A stretch of DNA of 49,990 nt, taken from Alkanindiges hydrocarboniclasticus (GTDB lineage: Bacteria > Pseudomonadota > Gammaproteobacteria > Pseudomonadales > Moraxellaceae). The stretch is taken from positions 1 through 49,990 of the forward strand of contig NZ_MLCN01000055.1 of assembly GCF_001982605.1 (NCBI RefSeq), written 5' to 3'. This document shows, one piece after another, positions 35,253-42,231 of this stretch; within the stretch, counting starts at the first letter, position 1; every line of letters starts with the position of its first letter. Below the pieces are notes generated by a model, which worked only from the letters and a program-made list of their open reading frames with translations, was not told the DNA's origin and made no database searches. Position numbers and translations under genes: made by a program.

Positions 35253-35297
35253 GGTGGCACTCTAGTAGCTTATGGCTATAGCCCATGGAGTGCTGCC
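35253..35297 (+). promoter_or_regulatory. Hairpin leader sequestering a ribosome binding site
   Basis: GGTGGCACTC (35253-35262) pairs over ten positions, two of them G-U, with GAGTGCTGCC (35288-35297). Inside, ATGGC and GCCCAT form a second stem with loop TATA. The GGAG before the start codon at 35304 falls in the outer stem. Upstream, at 35156-35195, a further bulged stem (CAAC..CATGAT/ATCATGGTTG) is present. Confidence 0.45.
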
Positions 35298-35303
35298 GCC
35301 AAA

Positions 35304-36383
35304 ATGAATATGCCACTTGATTTAAGCCGGATTGGATTAAATGATTACACCGAGTTAGCCAAAGAGCAAGCCAGTGTTTTTGGTGAGCCCGTTGAGTATT
35401 TCCATCAGGAAACCTTCAATTACTGGTCAGCACATTTCGGTGCTATTCTTTCTTGCCTTCATTATCATACTTTATTACAGCACCGGCCTACCGAACTGAA
35501 AAACTATCCACACTGGTCGCTCAGTGACTTTCGTGGACAAAAGCCTTTAGGATTTTTTGATTCTCTGAAGTCTTATTTAAAAAACTGGGGACTACAGTAC
35601 TTTTTACTTAACTTCCTGAATAATGAATGTGCCCGTAACATCGCTGTAGCTTTGGCTGAAGGATTGGACGTGTTAAACCGTCTCGATATTATGGAAGATT
35701 ATACCTACTATGCTTTTGAGATGGCCGGCTTTGATTCCAAACTTACTAAAAGTAATAACTTTGAATTGATCGATACATTTCCTCCCCAGAATGATGAAAA
35801 CTCGCACGTTTCCAAACGTGCAGATTTGGGAGTGATATTCTCAAACGATATAAATTCTGAGCCTAATCCATTGGTAATTTTTGGTGAGGTTGAAGGCAAT
35901 AATGGGCGAAGTTTATTAAAACCGCAGTGGTGGGAAAATAAACATCCCGATTGTCTATTTGGGATAGGTGTGGTTAAGTCAATCAATTCTTTAAAAAATA
36001 AAATAAATATCAATCCTAATTTAGCCAAATACGGACAGCCAGCCATAATAACCCACAAGGTACCAGTGAATGGTTCAACTAAACTGGTGATTTTAATTGA
36101 GCAGACTCACCAAATTATTAAGGATTTTGATGATGCCATTGAAGTATTTAGGCATCTTATGTATATGGGAGCAGATTATAAATGTTTGAATAATTGCTCA
36201 GAGCCATTTCGGGAAGCTGTAAATCTTCTCATCACAGGCTTTGATAGTACGTTTGAGTTATTACATTGCGGATTTCAACATAGCCATAAAAATGCATTTA
36301 ATATTGATCAGGCTAAATTTAAACTTTCAATTGCTCCTGAGTTAATAGATACGAAAGTGAAGATAATTCGTTTTGATGTTTAG
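35304..36383 (+). CDS. Unknown protein with nuclease-like motif
   Basis: A 359-residue soluble protein. The centre has RADLGVIF and LVIFGEVEGNNGRSLLKPQW (about residues 172-215), an Asp...Glu-x-Glu arrangement that could be a variant PD-(D/E)xK core, though the lysine is missing. It has no membrane helix or signal peptide. It is monocistronic, behind a hairpin-rich leader, and ends at a terminator. Function unknown; a defence or DNA-processing role is only an inference. Confidence 0.6.
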   Translation: MNMPLDLSRIGLNDYTELAKEQASVFGEPVEYFHQETFNYWSAHFGAILSCLHYHTLLQHRPTELKNYPHWSLSDFRGQKPLGFFDSLKSYLKNWGLQYFLLNFLNNECARNIAVALAEGLDVLNRLDIMEDYTYYAFEMAGFDSKLTKSNNFELIDTFPPQNDENSHVSKRADLGVIFSNDINSEPNPLVIFGEVEGNNGRSLLKPQWWENKHPDCLFGIGVVKSINSLKNKININPNLAKYGQPAIITHKVPVNGSTKLVILIEQTHQIIKDFDDAIEVFRHLMYMGADYKCLNNCSEPFREAVNLLITGFDSTFELLHCGFQHSHKNAFNIDQAKFKLSIAPELIDTKVKIIRFDV

Positions 36384-36435
36384 CAGCTTGAAATATTGGA
36401 TTAAAAGCCTTTGATTCTGAAGAAAATGAAGATAT

Positions 36436-36468
36436 AAAAAAAGGCCAAAATTGACATGGCCTTTTATT
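36436..36468. terminator. Bidirectional intrinsic terminator
   Basis: AAAAGGCCA (36439-36447) pairs with TGGCCTTTT (36457-36465). It separates the convergent 359-codon gene and the lipoprotein gene. Confidence 0.85.
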
Positions 36469-36480
36469 CTTCAGGATACA

Positions 36481-37170
36481 TCAGTGCAACTGGTTGAGCT
36501 TCCCTTCAATATCCTGTTGTCCTGCCAGCACAGCATTATTTAAGCTGTCCTGTAAGTTATTGCCTTTATACCAGTCACCGGCTAGATCACTACGCCCAAA
36601 CCAGCGATCCTGCCATACAATCTGGTTATCATGTGTACTCACCAGTGTCATATTGCCAAAAAAAGCAGCCTGTTTTTTAGTGGTTGGAATAAAAAGAAAC
36701 TTATTTTGGGTCAGGCCAATAAAAGTAGGCTCCAGAACCAGAATATAATCGCCAGCGTTTGTATCTGTCAGATTTTTAGCATAGCTATGCTGGCCAGCAG
36801 GGTGTTCCATACGCGGCAGTGTTTTAACATCAAGGTTAACCAGCTGTACTTGAGCACCCTTGGCTTGTACGTTGGTTGCTACCGACTGGCCAAGAGTTTG
36901 ATAGGCAGGTACCTGAGTTTTAGCGAGTGAACGATCCAGATCAGATTTGGCAATATTGGCAACCAGTTCAACATAATAAAGCGGGGAGGCCATATCACGT
37001 CCGACCAAAAAAGTAGGTGTCGGCAATTGTTGTGCAGCAACGCTGACCTTTTTATTTTGGATGCTATTTGCAGCACTTTGCGGTTGTACTGACATACAGG
37101 CAGGCAAAGAAGCTGTGGCCATGATGAGCCCCAGCACCGCTAATTTTTTTGTTTGAAATTGATTTTTCAT
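36481..37170 (-). CDS. Lipoprotein of unknown function
   Basis: A 229-residue protein with a lipoprotein signal (LAVLGLIMATASLPAC). The body has FLVGRDMASPLYYVELVANI, then DYILVLEPTFIGLTQNKFLF and IVWQDRWFGRSDLAGDW, the last resembling DUF-type envelope lipoproteins with a substrate-binding-like fold. Function is unknown. A TTGCCA-type promoter could lie at about 37225-37250. It sits between the helicase gene (same strand) and a convergent gene. Confidence 0.7.
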   Translation of the reverse strand: MKNQFQTKKLAVLGLIMATASLPACMSVQPQSAANSIQNKKVSVAAQQLPTPTFLVGRDMASPLYYVELVANIAKSDLDRSLAKTQVPAYQTLGQSVATNVQAKGAQVQLVNLDVKTLPRMEHPAGQHSYAKNLTDTNAGDYILVLEPTFIGLTQNKFLFIPTTKKQAAFFGNMTLVSTHDNQIVWQDRWFGRSDLAGDWYKGNNLQDSLNNAVLAGQQDIEGKLNQLH

Positions 37171-37256
37171 ATACTTATCCTGTTGAGTAAATAATAAGAG
37201 TTAACTCTCTTGCTGTAAATATTAACATAATAATTAAATTGGCAATATTAAAATCA

Positions 37257-38831
37257 TTAATTTATTTTCTGTTTTAATTGTGATGCACGATTAGCAATAT
37301 CTTTTAAGGCCATATTATTCATGGCGACTTTAGAGCGGGTCACTGCCACATAAAGTAACCTTAATTCCGAATCTTCCATCTGTGTCATTTGGGGTTTATT
37401 GTCATACATTGCCTCAATGCCATCGCTACGTTTGACGGTGTTGAGCATTTCATTAAAAGTTCTATCAGGGGTCAGTTTAAGCTCAAAGTCATCATGGAAA
37501 TCCACCTTGTTCCATTCCAGCCCTTTGCTTTTATGGGCAGTTGAAATTACACACTGCGGATTTTTTGCCTGAATACTTTGTTTAATGACTTTCTCCAGCT
37601 CATAAAAACCAAATTTTTCCTCAAGCCGAACTAGCCCAGCCAGTTCAAAGTCACTTTTATCAGATTCCGTATACTCTTTTACATCATGCCAGCTGGTAAA
37701 ACCCATGAAAGCCGGATGATTTGGTGTACGTCCTTCTTTTAGTAACTTACCTGCTTCAATAAGTTTAATATATTCCTCGGAGTTGGCTACTAAACCATAA
37801 GTGCGGTTATCACCTAGCTTAAGCCTGTTCATCAGTGCCTCTATTGCACCTCGATTAGTGCGGCACAGTATGGCATCCGGATCAAAAGATTCTGATCGCA
37901 TATGTAATACTCTTGAATTGATGGATTCTGTACCAACCAGTGGAACACTTTCACCCAGCATATTTAGGTACAGATTAGCATTATCAGCAATAGCATGGCC
38001 AAACCGAAATGACTGGGTGAGGCGCTCAGCTGGAATATTCAGCTGGATCATGGCATTAACAGCACCGCGCCAGTCATATATCTGTTGATAAGCATCACCT
38101 ACATAAATTACTTGCGTATTTTTCTGTTCAAGCAATACACCCAACATCAAGGGATCAGCATCCTGAGCTTCATCGAACATGATGTAATCGGTTCTGATTT
38201 GCGGCCTCTGGATTGCCCACTTTTTTAGGTAAATTTCATGGGTAATGGGAAACTGGCTATTTGGATTTAATTGATCATGCCAATACTGGTGTGCAATCGG
38301 AAGTAGTGTTTCACCCAGCGCTTTTTTTGAATTTTCACTCATCCAGTCTGGAAATTGAAAATGAGTGACCTTTAACTGTTTGGCATGGGTAGAGCAGTAA
38401 TATGAAACCGCTTTTTTAACGAGCCGGAACAGGTCTATGTCAAAAATATACTTGGTCTTTTTACTGTCACCCACACGCATAGTAGGGTCAATTTCAGCCT
38501 CAAATGCAATAAGACCATAATGTGTGGCTAAGTCATTGTCTCTTATTCTTGGTAACTTAAGCTTTTCAGTCAAGCTACGTTCAGTTTGCCGGAATGCAAG
38601 GCTATGAAAGGTACGCGCATCAACTGATGAATCAAACTTTTTAGCTGCTTCATCAGCAATGGATTTATTAAATGCCAAATATGTTCCTTTACGGCTTTTA
38701 GCGGCAAGGGTTTTACTAATTAGCCCAAGAGTTGAAGTCTTACCCGTACCCGCATAAGCCATTACCTTGAATGACTCCCCAACTGCTGCACGGTGTAAAA
38801 TTTTTTCTTGTTCAGTAGTGGGCTTGAACAT
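37257..38831 (-). CDS. UvrD/Rep-type superfamily 1 helicase
   Basis: A 524-residue SF1A helicase: Q motif TTEQEKIL, Walker A AYAGTGKT (Lys31), motif II MFDEAQDADP, motif III GDAYQQIYDWRGAV, motif IV region LTQSFRFGHAIADN, and motif VI LLYVAVTRSKVAM with STAHKSKGLEW (motif V). It is shorter than UvrD (about 720) and lacks large 1B and 2B insertions. I chose the ATG at 38831; the upstream extension is hydrophobic and unlike helicases. It may assist plasmid replication or repair. A promoter is seen upstream. Confidence 0.88.
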   Translation of the reverse strand: MFKPTTEQEKILHRAAVGESFKVMAYAGTGKTSTLGLISKTLAAKSRKGTYLAFNKSIADEAAKKFDSSVDARTFHSLAFRQTERSLTEKLKLPRIRDNDLATHYGLIAFEAEIDPTMRVGDSKKTKYIFDIDLFRLVKKAVSYYCSTHAKQLKVTHFQFPDWMSENSKKALGETLLPIAHQYWHDQLNPNSQFPITHEIYLKKWAIQRPQIRTDYIMFDEAQDADPLMLGVLLEQKNTQVIYVGDAYQQIYDWRGAVNAMIQLNIPAERLTQSFRFGHAIADNANLYLNMLGESVPLVGTESINSRVLHMRSESFDPDAILCRTNRGAIEALMNRLKLGDNRTYGLVANSEEYIKLIEAGKLLKEGRTPNHPAFMGFTSWHDVKEYTESDKSDFELAGLVRLEEKFGFYELEKVIKQSIQAKNPQCVISTAHKSKGLEWNKVDFHDDFELKLTPDRTFNEMLNTVKRSDGIEAMYDNKPQMTQMEDSELRLLYVAVTRSKVAMNNMALKDIANRASQLKQKIN

Positions 38832-38869
38832 GTAATTTATGACCTTGAAGTTAATTTTTATATTGACTG

Positions 38870-38898
38870 ATACTAACTTGAAAAAATAAAAAAGGCAA
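38870..38898 (-). promoter_or_regulatory. Promoter of the helicase gene
   Basis: On the minus strand TTGCCT (38893-38898) and TAGTAT (38870-38875) are 17 bases apart, just upstream of the helicase start. The TTGCCT with preceding ATAT matches the parA promoter region. Confidence 0.55.
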
Positions 38899-39061
38899 TA
38901 TATAATACAAGAGTTAAGCAATTAATTTATTAATATATTTGACGGATTTTAACGATACCAAGCTGGTTTTTAAATGCCATGACTTCGCTTAGTATTAACT
39001 TAAATGATAGTACTCTTTTTATAGAAGCTACAATCATTCGACTGATTGTATGGAGTATTAA

Positions 39062-39433
39062 ATGCAAATTGCGCCAGAAAATCCAATTGCATTAGTGGCC
39101 ACCCAGCTTGACTCTTTACAGCTTAAAATATTGACATTGGCGCTTCAGAAAGTGCCTGATCCGGACTGTGGTTATCATGTGGAGTTAGAGGTTCTGCATG
39201 ATAAATATTTCCCTAAAACTGATTTATCAGAACGGCTCATGCTTAAGGCACTTGAAAACCTTTTTTATCAAAAATTGATCAGGCAGCGCTTGGGTAAAAC
39301 AACTTATACTCATATTTTAACTCATTATGAATTAGTTCCCTTTACACGGTTGGTGATCGGCATTGAGCCTGAGGTGGCTCAATTGCTGCTGTCTTATTTT
39401 AAGCAATCTACCAAATCTGAGATAGAGGAATAA
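39062..39433 (+). CDS. Small winged-helix protein resembling a Rep_3 first domain
   Basis: A 123-residue protein. LDSLQLKILTLALQKVPD, VELEVLHDKYFP and LSERLMLKALENLFYQKLIR follow the pattern of the first winged helix of Rep_3 initiators, and the last part (VIGIEPEVAQLLLSYF) resembles the segment joining the two domains. There is no second domain. The downstream gene, two bases after its stop, holds a fuller Rep-like protein. The ACAATCA/TGATTGT hairpin at 39030-39049 precedes it. The assignment is by pattern only. Confidence 0.5.
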   Translation: MQIAPENPIALVATQLDSLQLKILTLALQKVPDPDCGYHVELEVLHDKYFPKTDLSERLMLKALENLFYQKLIRQRLGKTTYTHILTHYELVPFTRLVIGIEPEVAQLLLSYFKQSTKSEIEE

Positions 39434-39435
39434 TC

Positions 39436-40107
39436 ATGTATAGCCATGCACATGTCATTGAACTTCTTGCCCAGCTTACCTTACCTGAACGACAAATTAT
39501 TCAGGCACTCACCACCCAATATCTTAAGTATGAAAATGCCTCTTCTGTTGTTTTAAGCCAAACTGTATTAATCAATTTGGGTGTACCCGCGCAAATGATT
39601 ACCAACTTTATTATTCGCGCATTTCCTGAGTTTGCCAACCGTGAACTCAGGTTACATTCTTTACTTGATCGTGGGGTTTCCAAGGTTTACTGGATAAGTA
39701 CCTACACAATGGATATCGAAAATGTCGTGATCGATAATGTTTCAATAAACCCCTGTTTTATTCCTTATATCAAATTTATTCATGAGTTTTTGGCCAGTTA
39801 TGGAAAGCGGCTCCCTGTTACCCTGAATGGATTTTACTTGGCACAACTCTGGACATTGATACAAACCAATACCGCTTATATTGAAATAAAGCAGCTTCGC
39901 CAGTTATTTGAAGTTGAAGACAGGCCTGCATACCAAAAGCAGAGTAATTTCAAAAACCGGTTGCTCAAACCTGCCTTGAATGCGCTTTCTATTATGCTTG
40001 ATCAAGAAATACATATGAAACCACGCATTCAGAGCAGGACAATCATTGGGTTTGATTTTATCTTAACGGATTGGCCAGACATTTCTGCCAATCTCAAAAT
40101 GGTATAG
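39436..40107 (+). CDS. Small Rep_3-fold-like protein
   Basis: A 223-residue protein with two winged-helix-like halves. The second (YGKRLPVTLNGFYLAQLWTL, YIEIKQLRQLFEVEDRPAYQ, FKNRLLKPALNALSIML and RTIIGFDFIL) parallels the C-terminal half of the RepB at 18414-19559, including the closing GRTIIGF-type strand. It is much shorter than a normal initiator. No iterons are visible nearby, so it may be a regulator, a relic or a second initiator. It forms an operon with the gene before it. Confidence 0.6.
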   Translation: MYSHAHVIELLAQLTLPERQIIQALTTQYLKYENASSVVLSQTVLINLGVPAQMITNFIIRAFPEFANRELRLHSLLDRGVSKVYWISTYTMDIENVVIDNVSINPCFIPYIKFIHEFLASYGKRLPVTLNGFYLAQLWTLIQTNTAYIEIKQLRQLFEVEDRPAYQKQSNFKNRLLKPALNALSIMLDQEIHMKPRIQSRTIIGFDFILTDWPDISANLKMV

Positions 40108-40166
40108 ACAATCAAGTTGTTAACCTACACAGATCATCCTAATGACTGGTGAGTTATGAAGAGTAC

Positions 40167-40457
40167 TTACTTGTCTCTACCATGGCGCTGATCATCAAGC
40201 GATGGAAGCATCACACTACGGGGGGTAAATATATTCTTGATCAATAACGCATGCGCTGAATAAATGCCTTTGACAAACCAGCCTATCCATAGAAATATTT
40301 TCTGGATCAGCCACAGCATAAAATCAAAAATTAGTTCATTAAAAATCCAGAAAAGTAGCGCCCGTGTTGAGCTAAAGAACATCATCACAATTAATGCAGC
40401 AAAGGAAATGATGATAAACAGCTGGGTATCTTGAGAAAGTGTGAGGAAATAATCCAT
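40167..40457 (-). CDS. Small membrane protein next to traD
   Basis: A 96-residue protein with two hydrophobic helices (about residues 12-35 and 40-65) and a basic C-terminal tail. It follows the TraD-like gene by 19 bases on the same strand. In SXT/R391 and IncA/C systems a small membrane gene follows traD at the same place (often named traJ), which suggests but does not prove a role with the coupling protein. Confidence 0.5.
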   Translation of the reverse strand: MDYFLTLSQDTQLFIIISFAALIVMMFFSSTRALLFWIFNELIFDFMLWLIQKIFLWIGWFVKGIYSAHALLIKNIFTPRSVMLPSLDDQRHGRDK

Positions 40458-40476
40458 GGTCTTTTCCTGAACAATT

Positions 40477-42207
40477 CTAGTTTAATAGGTTTTTGACTTT
40501 TTCAAACAAATCCAGTCCTTCAACTTCCGGCATAACAAAACGGTTAAGCTGGTTGTTATCTAGGTTTAAGACTTTTCTTGCTTCTGGCGTGATTTTAAAA
40601 ATTGGCGTCTTAAGATGGTAAATCCTGTTACCGTCATAAAAAACAATACATTCACCAATAGGCAAAGCCATAAACTGTTCAGGTGTGACCTTTGCTACCT
40701 CCTCATCACGTTGCATGGTGGTACTTGCCGCACTATCCCCTTGATTCTTGATCGGCGATGTATCCACCTCGGCACCGCTGATACTTGCACCATGACCCTC
40801 ACCAATGGCATAGGTGGTACGGCGACGGTTGCCCAGCATTTCTGATGCCTCTGTGGCAGTAGTGTTAGTACCAAGCTTATAGAAAATCTTTGTATAGGTA
40901 TTACCTAAGATCATTTCCTTATTTTCCTTTTCGTCTGTTTCAAGATTGGCAAATGTCTGGAAAGCGGGGCAAAAGAAAATGCCGGCAGAACGGGATTGCT
41001 CCAGCGGCCGTGTCCAGTTTTTATCAATATAGGAACCTGCTTCATCTGGAAAAACAAAGTAGGGTGGATTGGGTTTTAACTCATCCGGCAGTTTCTGAAT
41101 CCATGAGATCGCAGTCCTGAGGTCTGCAATGATCATTTTGGCGAGTGAAATTGACTGTTCATTCTTACCCATAGTTGGCAGCATCACATAAATAATCTTA
41201 TGTTGCATAATGGCATCGTACAGCTTGAGTTCTGGGTTATAGGTATTCATAACCTGCCCAAATGAACCGGTAGCAAATTCGTGCAAACGGCCAGCGAGGC
41301 CACCAAGAGTCTTGCGGAATTCCTCAACATTAATACGACCGTCCTTGTCACGATAACGGTTGATTAGCATTTTAAACTGGGCTGTGACCGGATCATCAAA
41401 GTACTTGGAGTTAAGTTCCTTAAGAATGATATAGATTGTTTGTGCTTCCATAAGTACCATGGAAATATCCATGAAATTGTAGGGCTTGCCAAGACGCTGG
41501 AAGGCCGCAACGATGGTTTCAATAGCCTGTTTTGCAGATGACCGATAGTGATCAGTACCTGCGCTGCCCTCCGGAATCAGTGAAATAATACGCGAGGCTA
41601 CTTCCTGTGGATCACCGTACAAAATGGGATTATAGGTGTTGCTCTGCTCAGGATTGGCTGCATTTAAGATGTATACATCCTGCTCGCGGCCAGCCCATTT
41701 GGCCAGCATAATTACGTTATCCAGTTCCGAGCTGCTAAGCTTTCCGTCAATGAAAAGGTAACCACCGCCGTTTCTGATATGCTGGGTCATCAAGTTTGTT
41801 CCACAGACGGTCTTTCCGACCCCTGACTGGCCTATCAGCGCCATATGCTGGCTTAGGCGAGAATATGGAATATAAACCGGCATGCCGTTATCCGTGGTAT
41901 AGCCGATCAGTAATCCGCTCCCTAGGGCTTCAGCTTCAGGAATGGGAATAGGGGATGATTCAATACGGAGTTTTTCTTCAACAGGAAAGAAAAATCGTTT
42001 ATCCAGAAAAGGTTTTATTTTCTGAGGAAACCATAGGATGCCTGAAAATAGCATCAGTATTAAGATGGCCAAGGACTTGGCCATAAAGTTGAGATCAGAA
42101 AAATAGGGATTGCACAGTAATATACCCGCGATGAGGCATATCAAGCCTAAAGCATCCGTGGTACCTGCAAAAGTCAGTGTTCTTTGGTCTTCAAGACTTA
42201 GTTTCAT
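40477..42207 (-). CDS. traD: TraD-type coupling protein
   Basis: A 576-residue VirD4/TraD-like ATPase. Two N-terminal membrane helices (about 11-60), Walker A HMALIGQSGVGKT (Lys near 132), Walker B YFVFPDEAGSYID (near 385) and the SAGIFFCPAFQTFANLETDE block fit coupling proteins. It recruits the relaxase-DNA complex to the channel. It lies in a three-gene minus-strand unit between the 870-residue protein and the small membrane protein. Confidence 0.88.
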   Translation of the reverse strand: MKLSLEDQRTLTFAGTTDALGLICLIAGILLCNPYFSDLNFMAKSLAILILMLFSGILWFPQKIKPFLDKRFFFPVEEKLRIESSPIPIPEAEALGSGLLIGYTTDNGMPVYIPYSRLSQHMALIGQSGVGKTVCGTNLMTQHIRNGGGYLFIDGKLSSSELDNVIMLAKWAGREQDVYILNAANPEQSNTYNPILYGDPQEVASRIISLIPEGSAGTDHYRSSAKQAIETIVAAFQRLGKPYNFMDISMVLMEAQTIYIILKELNSKYFDDPVTAQFKMLINRYRDKDGRINVEEFRKTLGGLAGRLHEFATGSFGQVMNTYNPELKLYDAIMQHKIIYVMLPTMGKNEQSISLAKMIIADLRTAISWIQKLPDELKPNPPYFVFPDEAGSYIDKNWTRPLEQSRSAGIFFCPAFQTFANLETDEKENKEMILGNTYTKIFYKLGTNTTATEASEMLGNRRRTTYAIGEGHGASISGAEVDTSPIKNQGDSAASTTMQRDEEVAKVTPEQFMALPIGECIVFYDGNRIYHLKTPIFKITPEARKVLNLDNNQLNRFVMPEVEGLDLFEKVKNLLN

Positions 42208-42231
42208 GTCAGCCTACTGTAATAAAGTGAA

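Noticed and set aside
40107-40166. Possible terminator between the Rep_3-like gene and the small membrane gene
   Set aside because: No stem followed by a T-run could be found.
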